64,000 nucleotides of DNA, from assembly GCA_012934845.2 (NCBI GenBank), contig WNNJ02003223.1, positions 116,324 through 180,323 on the forward strand, read 5' to 3'. The stretch is from Pomphorhynchus laevis (Eukaryota; Acanthocephala; Palaeacanthocephala; Echinorhynchida; Pomphorhynchidae). Positions 1 to 11,649 of this stretch are shown here, in pieces (the first letter of the stretch is position 1; every line of letters begins with the position of its first letter). The notes beneath the pieces were generated by a model, which worked only from the letters and a program-made list of their open reading frames with translations, did not search any database and was not told the DNA's origin. Made by a program: the position numbers and the translations under genes.

Positions 1-518
1 AGGTGCAGGCTTAATCGATCCGTCGTCTAGTGATGGCTTCGGTTCGAATCTCGCCTATTGTCAGTTAACATCTTAGTAGTACGGTCTGGGCAATATCTGA
101 ATATTCAGGCGGCTTGTATTAGCCTATGGCTAGTTCGTTGGTAGACTAGCTCGCATCCCTCTTATGACCCTAATAGTGGATTAATCTTAAGAAAGCGGAA
201 GAGGATCACTGAGGTCTTGCTAACTCACAACAGAAGATATTGGACTATCAGAGGATATGGGAACATCATAGATCATAACAAAAACCTATTTCGTTACAGG
301 AAATTGTATTGGATTACTAAAGGTTATGGGGACAGCAAAAACTGCACAAAATAACGATAATGACAATGATGATATGAAATAAATTATTGAATCGAAACGA
401 TGGACAGCTTACCACTGACTAGAGGAATTGTCAAAGTCGTTTGACCTGCGAACGGGCAGTTGCTCGGAATTGGCAAAATAAACGTCGACGGTCATTGCAG
501 TGGACAATTCTATTTACA
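1..518. other. Non-coding, possible LINE 5' leader
   Basis: No reading frame of interest. A tRNA B-box-like stretch (ggttcgaatc) lies near position 46, but I could not fold a tRNA around it. The block directly precedes the endonuclease start of a Rex3-like LINE, so part of it may be that element's 5' leader. That is inference. Confidence 0.35.
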
Positions 519-2580
519 GGAACATAAAACGTTACTTGGCTTACGGGGAAATAACTAGATCTAGCGAGGGAGGTAATTCGCTTCGATATTGAAATAGTCA
601 AAGTTACCTCTCTTCATTATTCTGGTTCTGGTGATCAACTTTTGAATCAAGATTAAGCTTACACTATCCGGGAGTTGCTACGGGAGAGCGTCGGCAGGCG
701 GGTATAATACTCACAAACTCCTGTTGTCATTAGCTGACGAGAAGTTTTGCCCAGTAAATTAAAAGTTGATTATGCTCCTGTAATGGAAGTATTTACTAAT
801 TACATCCAGGCGGACGTTGCCTAATTGCGGGAACAAATAGAGAATGTCAAACAAGAATGGTCTATGTTCAAAACTTCGTTTGACAAAGCGACTTCGAAGA
901 GTGTGATTTGAGGACTGTGGGTGCCTGTCGTTAAGGCAATTCTCGAACTGTTTGGTGGACACCAGTAGTAAGAGCGGCCATTCAACATAATAAAATGGCT
1001 TATAAGGCAACCTTATCTGATAGGTTACTGGATGCTGTAGACATGTATCGACATGCTAAGATAACTACAGCTCTAGCAGTTGCTGAGTCAAAGAATGCAA
1101 CTTGTTTGAAGTTTGGTGAGCGTCTCGAACTATATTATCGTTCAATATCTAGCATGTTCTGGACCACGATCAAAGCCCTTCGTGTTGGAAAGCAAAAAAA
1201 CTGCTCAGACTATTTTAAGCTATCATGGGCATCTGTTAAACAATAATAAAGGCATACTTATTCGTTGGAAAGAGCCTTCTCATGTGGAAGAAGCATTTTC
1301 GAATTAAATGGCATATCCCATTACCTTGGCAGAGGTCATTACTGTCGTTCACAAACTTGATAATGGCAAATCTGTTAGGGTTGATGAGAATCTACCTGAG
1401 ATTTTGAAGGCTCTTGACGTTGAAATTATGGAGTGGATAACACGACTCTCCAATATAGCACTGAAATAAGGAAAGGTTCCTAGTGATTGGCAAACCGGGG
1501 TGGTGATTTCGATCTATAAGAACGGGAATAGAAGAGAATGTTCTAATTATAGGACATTACTCTTCTTAGTCAACCCTGTAAGCTATTTGTCAGGATCCTT
1601 TATCTAAAGATACAACCGAAAGTAGAGGAACCGTTACAAGAACAGTAATGCTGCTTATGTTCTTGTCGAGAAACTACGGATCAGCTCTTCACTATTTCAA
1701 CTATTCTAGAACACACCTGGGAGTACGCTTAACCAGTCCACATGTGTTTTGTAGATTTTGAGAAGGCGTTCGACCGAAATGATAGGTTGTGGGAGGTACT
1801 TAACAAGTACAAAGTTCTACACTAAATTCGTGTAGCTATGACCTCTTTGTACGAACTAAGTACGAGTTGTATTCATGTTTGAGGCAGGAAGTCTGAGTCA
1901 TTTTCTGTAAGTGTTGTGCGCTGTCAAGTCTGTCAATTGTCTCTACTTTTGTTCCTTGTTTACATGGATAAAATCTAGAGTAGGACCGCTTTGTCGGAGT
2001 TTGGTATATCCAAAACCGTCTCAATCTGCTCTGCCCTGAACAAGGTAGCATCGTTAATACGAATTGGTGATAAGGTCTTAACCGACGTGGAAGGATTCAA
2101 GTACTTGGGCTTATTGCTTTCGAGTGATGGTAGGAATAATCGATAAATTGACAAACGGATATGTGCAGCTAACGCAGTAATCGGATCTATACGCAGATCA
2201 GTTGGTGTAAATAGAGATAAGCTTTAAGGCGAAGCTACCGATCAGTCTTCACTTATAGGCATGAACTTTGGGTCATGACTGAAAAGACTAGATCTCGAGT
2301 AAATGCAGCCATTCCAATAATGTGGCTGAATTTAGCCTTAGAGATAAAGTTCGAAACTCGGTCATCCGCAAGAATCTTGAAGTAAAGTCGCTACTCATCC
2401 ACGTTAAAGGAAGTCAGCCGAGGTGGATAGGCCACTCTTGAGAATCGCTAGGAGGCGTCTTCATTGTGAAGTGTTCTAGATTGAACTTTCTGGAAGGAGA
2501 ACCGAAGACTCGGTATAGGTATAAAGATCAAACTTTCCATCTTTTCAAGGTTTGGGCTATCTGAAAAGGAAGTCTGGTCG
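519..2580 (+). mobile_element. RTE-clade LINE, Rex3-like, degenerate
   Basis: Translated pieces follow the domain order of Rex3-like RTE elements. The start of the apurinic endonuclease is at about 519-730 (NVTWLTGK, then VTSLHYSGSG, then an ERRQAG-like motif). The middle of the endonuclease appears to be missing around 735-830. The linker is at 995-1240 (ending in RVGKQ). The RT entry region is at 1315-1560 (WQTGVV, SIYKNGN, CSNYR). The C-terminal tail is at 2095-2430 (FKYLGL, SLRDKVRNSVIR, WIGHS). Stops and frame changes occur throughout, so this is an old dead copy. It is probably the same family as the piece at 59.8-61.1 kb, which keeps the endonuclease part. The family assignment rests on remembered motifs of Rex3-like RTE proteins. 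Confidence 0.8.
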
Positions 2581-2984
2581 TCGACGTAGTACTGTGATAC
2601 TTGATCACATATCGTTTGTTCACTTCCTCTACTTCCCGACTTTTGTATCAGTGACAACAATGAACAAATTTTGTTTATTAAGTAAATGTTATGCTACATA
2701 TAGAGTCAATTTAATTTTATTAACGACTATTTGTGATAAATAAGTTCAACAAGTAAACGATAAAAATAGTGTAAATAGAAAATAGCTTTAAAATGCCGAA
2801 ATTAAAGATACGTCGTGAATACTTATTCAATATAAAATTTAATAATTTCTACTATAAAATAAATATAACGTGTAAATATAACTTTATTATTTATAATATA
2901 AATGATGTAAATAAATACATTAAATTGATGTATCGGATAAAACGATCTAGTAAACATTAAATAATTATTATTTGTTTAAAGCAT
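2581..2984. other. AT-rich spacer
   Basis: Very AT-rich DNA between two LINE remnants. No coding potential, structured repeat or regulatory motif was recognised. Confidence 0.5.
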
Positions 2985-3190
2985 TTGAAAAAAATATTTC
3001 GTTTGCAATTGCTCGATCGTCTTCTGTTTGTCTAAGATCGCCCTGGTCTTGTTGTGGCATGCCTGTAAGGTATTTTTTTACCAGCACGCGTCCAATCACA
3101 GAATAATGACAAGATCATAATTAATTGCACAAAGGCCCATTTGAGGGAACCGAATATTTTATCAAATGAATAATAAATTATAAGAAAAAT
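2985..3190 (+). mobile_element. 3' end of R2-nuclease-type LINE (copy 1)
   Basis: About 200 bases that repeat almost unchanged at 3567-3770. The downstream copy continues from the C-terminal coding end of an R2-nuclease LINE, so this stretch is the element's last codons plus 3' UTR. The copy is therefore extremely 5'-truncated, as expected of target-primed reverse transcription. Confidence 0.65.
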
Positions 3191-3216
3191 ATATTGAAAT
3201 ATATTATAAGAAAAAT

Positions 3217-3250
3217 ACATCACTGAGCTCGAACCTGAGCTCAGTGATGT
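3217..3250. repeat. Perfect palindrome at LINE junction
   Basis: Arms acatcactgagctc and gagctcagtgatgt are perfect inverted copies of 14 bases around a 6-base loop. The right arm runs into the readable start of the next LINE fragment, so the palindrome marks an insertion junction. Confidence 0.85.
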
Positions 3251-3770
3251 CCCAGGTGCACGTTTGGACATTGTATGTTCGGGACTTCAGAGCAATTGAT
3301 TTAAGCGGACGTTTCTAGACGTTACCATCTTTAATATTCACGCTCAATCGTGTGCTTGTGGTGTCCCGCATCCGTGTTTGCTAGCAATGAAGCGAGAAAA
3401 AAGGCGAAATACAGTGAACGCATTGTGAGTCTTGAACGGAGCAGATTCGTGCCTCTCGTCTTATCCACGTCGGGTGGTATGAGCGATCAAATGAGACTAT
3501 TTCTGAAATCACTAGCTGCGATTAAGGCGCAGAGCTCAATACAGCAATATTCCGAAATTTTGGCACTGATAAAAAAATATTTCGTTTGCAATTGCTCGAT
3601 CCTCTTCTGTTTGTCTAAGATCGCCCTGGTCTTGTTGTGGCATGCCTGTAAGGTATTTTCCTACCAGCACGTATCCAATCACAGAATAATGACAAGATCA
3701 TAATTAATTGCACAAAGGCCCATTTGAGGGAACCGAAGATTGTATCAAATGTACAATAAATTATGCTTAT
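3245..3770 (+). mobile_element. R2-nuclease-type LINE, 5'-truncated (copy 2)
   Basis: The translation starts inside the C-terminal nuclease: ARLDIVCSG, then KRTFLDVTIF. This matches the better copy at 34.3-35.5 kb (LDIVCSG, ERTFFDV), the acidic and DxV positions of an R2-like PD-(D/E)XK endonuclease. It continues as KYSERI, FVPLVLSTSGGM and a helical tail (YSEILALIKK), the same order as in the minus-strand copy. The last 200 bases (3567-3770) duplicate 2985-3190. An in-frame stop between the two nuclease motifs shows the copy is dead. Clade naming beyond 'LINE with R2-like restriction-type nuclease' is not secure. Confidence 0.7.
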
Positions 3771-4815
3771 TAAAAAGAGCATTTGATAAATGCTTTTAAC
3801 GAATTGGACTTTAATAAATTTGGTATTAATGTTATAAAATTTAAGCAATAAGCGACGCTTCTTCAAAATTGCCCACCTTTTGCAAATTTAGTACATCCTA
3901 TGTATCGCACAACTCCAGATCGGTTCATCGACAATTGAACAATGTCATTCACTTGAACATCTGATGTACTTGGTTTAACGGTTGACTTAAAATTTTTGAA
4001 TTATTTAAAGTAAGACTAATTTACTTAAAAAATTACGTAATTATAAATTACTAATTACGTACTTTAAAATTACGTGTTCACTTTGATCGTACAGCCAGCA
4101 AACACTTTCTATTTCACTTAAATGCAAAGCTTGTAATTCATGTGTTGTATTCTTGTCAGAATCCAACAAGAATTCTGTGGTAATTTATGATAATCTAATT
4201 ATTAATCTCATCTATAGATGTGGATTGTTGTGGATTTCAACAATCCAAGGAAACAATTCATAAGCAGCAATCCAAGGTTGTGGATTGTTGCATATGATCA
4301 AGAAATCCAAGTGGAGATTACCTAAATAATCAGAAAAATAAAATTATCTTATTATTTCGACTATCGCTATAGTCCTTTTCAACACTAGATAATGTCACAT
4401 AAGAGGAAACATCATTTACACGCATTTGGCCTATCTGCTATTTTGAGTCGAGGAACATAGTCAGTATTCGTTTAGTTTTACGCTATTAAAGAACTCGGAA
4501 GAATGCAAAGGCATTTTTTGCTCAATGCAAAACCGTAAATAATTTAATAATTTATAATAACTAACTTTATTTAATAAAATTTAAGATCAACTTTTTACTG
4601 AATAGTTTAAAATAAATCGAAAGGAAAATTCCTACGAATAATTGCTATATCAACACTAGATAATGTCACATAAGAGGAAACATCATTTACACGCATTTGG
4701 CCTATCTGCTATTTTGAGTCGAGGAACATAGTCGTATTCGTTTAGTTGTACGCTATCAGATAACTCGGAAGAATACAAAGGCATTTTTTGCTCAATGCAA
4801 AAACGTGAATAATTT
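3771..4815 (+). repeat. AT-rich DNA with a 165-base direct repeat
   Basis: 4380-4550 and 4651-4815 are near-identical direct copies (both contain ggcctatctgctattttgag), 271 bases apart. No ORF spans them. 4200-4330 contains short mutually inverted words (ggattgttg with caacaatcc) that could form small hairpins. The rest of the block holds nothing I recognise. Confidence 0.7.
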
Positions 4816-5057
4816 CCAAACCTGGATACTTTGGTGTACTGATCGTAGACGTTTACAATATATTTATTTTACAATAAATACGATGTAGCTTTTGTAATAA
4901 AAAGCGCATCTGTTTACACAATTGTTGTCAAAATAAGTAAGTATGCCTACATACATCAATGCGTCTTATACTTTGATTTTCCATTTTCTAATCTTAATAC
5001 ATGAGACATCTTCTAATAATCAGTTCATAAAAATTTAGAATTATAAAATATCTCTTA

Positions 5058-5957
5058 CATACGATGTTGCTACAATAATGGCTACAACCAATTTGTGTTT
5101 TTATGCTAACACTTTGATGCAGAGCACTTTTGTTGCTAAATGGATGTTTGGTACCGTCATTAAGATACTACGTCCAAGAATGGAATTGATTAGAGCCTTG
5201 GATAAAATGTTCAAAATACATGTAGATCAACTGTGAAAGGTGAATGAAACACGCTGTACAATTCGAAACGAGTATAATACAGATGACGATTACACACCTA
5301 GAATTGATGCATGTATCAAGTTATCTGACGAGGATAACAATAAAAATATGCATTAGGAAATCAATCAAAAAGTTCAATTCCCGAATAACCCTTGAATACA
5401 AGAAACAGCAATACTGAGCGAATCCAATGAACAACCTTTAGAGCATTTTGATGTAGAGCACTTTTGTTGCTAAATGGATGTTTGGTACCGTCATTAAGAT
5501 AATAAGCCAAGGATGGAATTGATTATAGCCTTGGGTAAAATGTTCAAAATACATGTAGATCAACTGCGAAAGGTGAATGGAACACGCTGTCCAATTCGAA
5601 ACGAGTATTATACAGATGACGATTACACACCCAGTATTGATGCATGTATCAAGTTATCTGTCGAGGAAAACAATAAAAATATGCATCAGAAGATCAATCA
5701 GGACATTCAATTCCCGAATAACCCTTGAATACCAGAAACAGCAATACTGAGCGAATCCAATGAACCACTTGTACTATAGCAGTCAACCCTTAGAAGATCT
5801 CAACGAATAAGAAGATAACCTTGATTATATTTACAACCAGAAGGGATGTAGCACTAGCTAATGAAGAGAAGAGATGTTACATCCTATGTTGCTTCAAAAA
5901 TGGCTACTGCCAATTTGTGTTTTCATGCTAATACTTTGGTGTAACACCCTGTTGCTG
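5058..5957 (+). mobile_element. Ty3/gypsy LTR retrotransposon fossil, 3' pol end
   Basis: Two tandem copies (about 5114-5440 and 5449-5770) of a coding block with the HVDQLRK motif typical of the C-terminal end of Ty3/gypsy integrase, followed by an RRSQRI-type tail. A purine-rich tract and a TG start near 5873 suggest the boundary of a 3' LTR. A segment near 5058-5140 resembles 5878-5957, consistent with repeated terminal material. The fossil is broken in several places and only a small part of the element remains. Probably old. Confidence 0.6.
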
Positions 5958-6106
5958 TTACCGTTTGGGAAATACACCGTTTGTGAGTAAAGAAAGAGGT
6001 ATACTCAAGGATCAAAGAAAAGCAATAAAATTTATTTTTTTGAAATGCAGATACAATCTTAAAGGTAAGTGTAGATTTTTCTTCTAATTCTATCTCAGGC
6101 ACTGAG

Positions 6107-6595
6107 GTGGAGCTTCCTTCGGTGCCAAAATTAGTAAATTTGGTTATTATAAAACTACTGCAATCACTTGAAAGGAAAAATATCTTTAACAAATTGCTCA
6201 TAAACTTCAAAGATCAATTTAAAGGTAGGATTTTGTTTAACACAACTAAATACAACGAGGCAGAGGTAAAGATCTCATTATGTACATCTGACCTGGCGAT
6301 ATCATACGATGACTACTTTATAGAAAAGTTCTCTGACTTTGGAGCAATAATATATAAGCCTATTCAGTCTTCGCTTAAGATAAACAATATACCGCACTTT
6401 CTATCTGAAGATGATTTAAAGAAGCCAGAAAATGAACATGATATTTCCAATGTCCTCTTGGTCACGAGGAAATATGGCCTTTTTATTCTTGTGGCATTTG
6501 GCTTAACTTCAGTAAACCACGTCCATTCTCTAGCGAATAACGCATGTAACCCCCTTTTGGGTCATAATTTATCCTTCCCAGTGCTTGACTCTTAA
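6107..6595 (+). CDS. Unrecognised 162-residue ORF
   Basis: The longest open frame in the first 16 kb: 162 codons from an ATG, lysine- and isoleucine-rich at the start, ending in a more hydrophobic stretch (GLFILVAFGL, residues about 123-132). I recognise no family. It lies just downstream of the Ty3/gypsy fossil and upstream of the ankyrin gene on the other strand, so it may be a leftover exon or an element ORF. There is no Kozak or splice evidence either way, and chance openness in AT-rich DNA is possible at this length. Confidence 0.3.
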   Translation: MELPSVPKLVNLVIIKLLQSLERKNIFNKLLINFKDQFKGRILFNTTKYNEAEVKISLCTSDLAISYDDYFIEKFSDFGAIIYKPIQSSLKINNIPHFLSEDDLKKPENEHDISNVLLVTRKYGLFILVAFGLTSVNHVHSLANNACNPLLGHNLSFPVLDS

Positions 6596-6986
6596 GTACT
6601 GACTTCCACATTGTAATTCATGTCACAAATGAGATCACTGGACCTTTAAATACTAGTTTCCTTTGATGTGTGGAGTTAGTGGTTCCTCTGAGAATCATGC
6701 CGGCAGTAAGTATGAAAAGCCGCTACACTGTATTAACGGTGACGAGAATGATCCTGCATGGTAGAGAAAGTGCATCCACATTAAATCATACAAAGACAGA
6801 CATTGCAGACATCCTGCGCTTTCATTTTCGTTAGGCAGGTAACATAGAACAAACCTTTAAACAAATCGATTTAAATCGTTATTTTATTAATTTTGCTATT
6901 TTTATTAATTTTGCTAATTTTTTTAATTTATAATAAATTCATTTTATTAACGATAACAAATACTAGTGATAAATAACTTTCCTAGA

Positions 6987-8250
6987 TCAAATGGAAGATA
7001 CCAATATTTTATCTGCAGACTCATGAAATATGGTCTTCGTTGACGATCTAATGTTTTCATGTACTTTCATTCTTTCATATTGATAAAATAGAGTTTTAAT
7101 TTGGCTTGTAATATCGTAGTCGTAATCCATAAGAGCCCCAATACAGTCTAAAGTATATAAACTAATTATATTCAATTAATTTACGTTTAAGATTTCACCT
7201 TTTGCTAGCAAACCATTTGAGCTTAAAATCTGATCGTTAGCACCTAATCTAAGCAGAGCCTCACATGCCCTAATGCTTAGGGATGCAGCTGCAAGATGTA
7301 AGGCTGTGCCACCAATTCCAAACATACCACATCGATCATCTATACCTGTTGAAATAGAAAAAATCATGTTATATTGATATAACAATTTAAAAATACTTGA
7401 GCATTTTACTTATTTTCAAAGATAGGAAATCCATAATATCGCTACATATTGGATCACATACTTGGTGATGATTATACATAATCTTTATTGACTAAAACAA
7501 CTTGATTTTGGATCCGTCCAGCATCCACAAAGCCAACAATTAATTAATTGATCATAGTCCCTCCTCTTTCATTTTAAATAACTAATTTAATCCCAGACCC
7601 CGTAAGTGACTGCTTGATCCCTTATGATGCGAACAATCCAAACAGCGCATTACCACAAGAATGACTTCATTGACCGATAAAGATGATACCTTGTTAAGGG
7701 GGAAGGAACAATTTAAACAAATATGAGTAGATTACTTCCAAATTTGGTATATATTTATATTATAAAAATATTCATTCATTATATAGGAATATTAATGAAA
7801 AATATAAGTTAAAGTTCCAAAATAAGTTTTATCGGTATTAATTTTGCATACCTTTGTTCTCCTTGCGTATTATTAATTCAATCAGTTCAGGGCAGTCGTA
7901 TATAGCAGCAAGATGAATACAGCAAGCTTGCAAAGACTTGGAAACGTAGCGTAAATCTATCTTTCTAGATTGGGAACCTCGTAATGATAGTAATAAAATT
8001 CTACGAGATTAGACGCTATTATTAAAAATACTTGCACGCTGTAGAAAAACATTAAGTAGACGCACGGATTCATCTTCACCGTCTTCAAAACCTCCTGATC
8101 TAACAATATACATTGGTATTGTCATGTCATTCGTTCTGTCAACTATATTAAATCCAAATTTGATTAGCTAAACAACATTTATGAAACGCAATAAACACAG
8201 TTTCTGATCTTAGGTTTGATAAAACTTCTCTAAGAGTAAAATATTAAATT
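6987..8250 (-). pseudogene. Ankyrin-repeat protein gene, decaying
   Basis: Three minus-strand exons can be joined. Exon a ends at 7852 (IHLAAIYDCPELIELI, a classic ankyrin helix pair). Exon b is 7345-7199 (GTALHLAAAS, ACEALLRLGAND). Exon c is 7147-6987 and ends in a stop. Both introns (7851-7346, about 506 bases; 7198-7148, 51 bases) have GT/AG ends, and both split codons at phase 1 (AAAG/GT and AAAG/AC), which supports real splicing. An AATAAA lies about 40 bases after the stop. Exon a, read upstream, keeps ankyrin-like sequence (LIKFGFNIVDR, then SGGFEDGEDESVRLLNVFLQ) but contains in-frame stops, one at 8011-8009, plus an apparent frame change near 8165. The 5' part therefore looks decayed, unless unrecognised introns are involved. 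The specific gene is not recognised. Confidence 0.6.
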
Positions 8251-8539
8251 GTTTGAGTTCCTCATGCAGTATTTAAGTCAATCAGAACTCAATTTTAATG
8301 ATTCGACTTACGCTCATTTTAGATGATTGAATATATAGAGACAAACAAAATATTTATTATAGATTTACCATAATAATATAATATAATTAATCGGTTGTAT
8401 GGAACCTCGAATGACCTGAATATGATGACAGGGTCATTTTAGATTCTCAAGATGTTTTGTAATTGAAATTTGTAAATCTACGATCTAGCATATGAGCGTA
8501 GTGATTTTAGTTTTGAAACAATTATCACAAGTCACTGTT
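8251..8539. other. AT-rich spacer
   Basis: Between the ankyrin gene and the Penelope-like element. No feature seen. Confidence 0.4.
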
Positions 8540-9600
8540 CTATAATGGATAAAAAGGGTATAAAAATTGAATCAGATAATAAAACTATACCTTATATTAT
8601 ATTGGAATCCAAAATTACATAAAAATCCAATAAAACCTAGGTTCATATGTAGTGCGTTTAAATGTACATTAAAACCACTTCTGTCTATATGAATAAAATA
8701 CTTAAAGTAATTAAAGCACACTTTAAAAAATATTGTAAGGTAATCGAAATTAATACTGGTATAAAACACTATTTCAGTATTAATTCTACAAAAGAATTTT
8801 TAGAACAGACAAAAGGAATAAATTTTCAAAATATAAATACATACGATTTTAGTACGCTTTATACAAATCTAGATTTAGTAGATATTAAAGAAGCGTTAGT
8901 AAAATTAATAAATCTTATATTCGGAAAAAGATATACATATATATGTTATAATAATTATAACGCCTATCTAACAAAAATTAAACCATCAAGTAAATATAAA
9001 TATATGGATAAAATTGAATTAATAGAATCCTTAAATATTTTGATAAATCAAAATTATTTAATAGTAAGGGAAATCTATATTCAAGCAAGTAAAAGGTGTT
9101 CCAATAGAAGGTAATAGTAGCCCAATTATAACTGATTTATTTTTAAGCTTTATAGAATATTAATTTGCTCATAACTGTGTAAAAATTAAATCTAAATTAT
9201 ATAAAGATATTTCCATCTTTTGATGATATATGAGTATTTAATAATATTTAAATAATGTTATTCAGTAAGTGAATAAAATTATCCATGTAGCCTTATTCTT
9301 AATAAAACCAATATCGATGATAAAGACGGTATATATCTAGATATGAACATTAAATTAGCATCAATTAAAATTACTTTTAATTTATATCGTAAAGATGAAA
9401 TATTTAAATTTACAAGAAACATATTTTTGCATAAGCATTCATGCATACCATATAATATAAAATATAATACATTAAATAATGAAATTTTAAGAATTGCAAC
9501 AATATGTAATGATATTGGCTTTCTTAAAAATCATTTAAATAATTTAATAGATACATATTTGAAACTAGTTTATTATAAAATCAAATCAAACAGAAAATAG
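8540..9600 (+). mobile_element. Penelope-like element, RT region
   Basis: The translation follows the PLE reverse transcriptase: WNPKLHKNPIKPRFI (entry motif), then TGIKHYFSIN, the catalytic block DFSTLYTNLDL, the substrate-binding block around SPIITDLFLS, a DD box near 9215-9235, and the C-terminal CIPYNIKYNTLNNEILRIA helix region at 9430-9520. PLEs are retroelements related to telomerase, distinct from LINEs. The copy is broken and no GIY-YIG nuclease is attached to it here; a separate nuclease fragment lies at 17.5 kb. Homologous pieces are at 10.5, 22.0-22.8 and 58.56-58.96 kb. Confidence 0.75.
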
Positions 9601-10460
9601 TAAAGTATATAAATCATTAAAGTATTATTAAAAATATATTTAAGCTCTCAAGTTTAACACTTTTATGAATGGATATTAAATAATATACTATGATATAATA
9701 TGATATTCCAATAGATAATCAAATTTCATCAGATGCAATTATGTTGGTGGAGGAATACGGGTTGAAAACTAATAATGTAGTACTTTCTCTAGACGTCATT
9801 CACCATTATTTCGCATACATCGTATAATATTTATTAATCAATTTACAAAAGTGAAATTTTAAATATGTCTTACTTTATATAAATCTAAATTATATAATAT
9901 CTTAAGATTAATATAAATTATTAATTATTTAATTAATAAATAAATTATTCTATTTATTTAAATCATTTATATTTTATAGCAAAACAGCGCAGTCATAAAA
10001 CGTAACGGATTTTATTAATAGACTGAGATTTAGTTTATAAAAGTTTAATTAATATTAATATTTTATTTAATTAATAAAAGTTTATTTAAATAGCGAGAAT
10101 TATTAGCTAAATATATTATTTTAAAATTATTTTAAACACTTCATGTGGTCTCAAATAGTTTTTTAATTATTAAAATTATTTAATATTTATTTGATTAGTC
10201 GAAAATTAAAAATAGAAAAAAAATTAAAATAAAATTAAAAATTAAACATATTTTATTATTAATAACTAAATCTGTTAAATTTTAAGATGACGCCAGTACA
10301 AGTCAAATTTTGTACAATTCTGTTTGTTATTTTAAAAAATCGTAGGGGAATTATATGTTTGGAAATTTGAGAAATCACCTGTTTTGGAAACGTACAAAAA
10401 GCAAATATCAGTACATTGCTATTATATTGATACCATTATTTTCATAATTTACTATTGATA
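9601..10460. other. Extremely AT-rich, no gene
   Basis: Long runs of A/T with short tandem words. Probably PLE non-coding sequence like that around the other PLE fragments. No ORF or RNA gene seen. Confidence 0.4.
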
Positions 10461-10830
10461 TCTTTATATATTTGGTTTCTGATGAAATTTGATTATCTAA
10501 TATCTTTTTCTAATACAAAGTATATTTATTATTTATTATCCATCAAAAATTTCCGCTTAAGAGTTTAGATTTATTTATATATATAAATATTTGTATATTT
10601 TACTATTTTCTGTTTGATTTTATTTTTATAATTTAGATCAACTAACTGCGCCTACGTATTTAAACTATTTATAAATTAAAAATAATGCTAAATAAAATTT
10701 AAATAATTTAATAAAAATATTTATAAATAAATAATTGTTATTAGATTTTATATAATTTACATAAAGTTAAAATTGAAAATTGAAATTTTAAATAAGTCAA
10801 TTTTTATGAAATGTCTAATAATTATCTTCA
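10460..10830 (-). mobile_element. Penelope-like element remnant with flank unit
   Basis: 10480-10640 aligns base for base with the minus-strand PLE end at 58.50-58.68 kb (shared tctaatacaaagtat, then ttttactattttctg). At about 10640 it passes into the PLE-associated non-coding unit that begins with the aactgmgyctacgtatt word. Reading frames are lost. Confidence 0.55.
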
Positions 10831-10980
10831 ATTAGACATTTCCCTTTTAAGAATTGTCGAATATTCAGTTTATTTCGATCTAAAGACTATTCAATTGTTA
10901 TTTCTCGATCAGTAATTTTAAAATAAATCCAAAATGATATAATAAATTTGATATTTTCTCCATAAACTATAAAAAAAATT

Positions 10981-11187
10981 TTACAAAATAAAATATCTCA
11001 ATTTTGTTATTAGACAAATAAGATAAAACCTTCGTACAAGTTCAATTAACAGTCGTAAATTCTTTTGAACTCCTGGTGTCCATTGACGAATAATAGAAAA
11101 AATCTCGGTTTCATTTAAATCTGGTAAGTCCTTAAGACAGATTGCACAGTAGAAACTAAATCTAACATGAACTTGACATTTGACCAT
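10981..11187 (-). CDS. Short ORF, unrecognised, exon-like
   Basis: 68 codons with unusually protein-like composition for this AT-rich stretch (CAICLKDLPDLNETEIF, then a basic amphipathic segment, LLIELVRRFYL). No family recognised. It could be a stray exon of a host gene or a chance frame. No convincing splice sites were found. Confidence 0.2.
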   Translation of the reverse strand: MVKCQVHVRFSFYCAICLKDLPDLNETEIFSIIRQWTPGVQKNLRLLIELVRRFYLICLITKLRYFIL

Positions 11188-11394
11188 ATGGCTTTAACTC
11201 TATAAAAAATAAGTCAGCAAAATCGATTCTTCATTTTAAAAGAAGTTTAAAAATTAAATTAAGTTTTCCGATAAATGAAATCACTCATTGTTACAAAATA
11301 ACCATCTAGAATAAACATTAAATAAGATTAAGTAATTAAGATTAAATAATTAAATAATTAATAATAATTAATATTTGAATAATTAATTAAATAA

Positions 11395-11640
11395 TTAATA
11401 TTAAATAATCAAACATTAATTAAGATTTGTCAAGCAATATTCTTAGAATTAATACTTATTCTTACAATCTCACGAGTTAAATTGATTACTTTTTATTAAT
11501 TAATTAAACAATTAATTAATTATTTAATAATTAATATTAAATAATCAAACCTTAAATAATAAAGATTTGTCAAGCAATATTCTTAGAATAAAGTACTTAT
11601 TCTTACAATCTCACAAGTCAAATTGATTAAGTTTTCTTTT
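11395..11640. repeat. 140-base direct repeat, two units
   Basis: The segment containing gatttgtcaagcaatattc, followed by cttattcttacaatctcac, occurs at 11424 and again at 11564, a spacing of 140 bases with few differences. AT-rich and non-coding. Confidence 0.75.
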
Positions 11641-11649
11641 CGAAATAAT

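Noticed and set aside
1-60. tRNA or SINE head from a B-box-like word
   Set aside because: No A box at the right distance and no cloverleaf; a single 10-base word is not enough.
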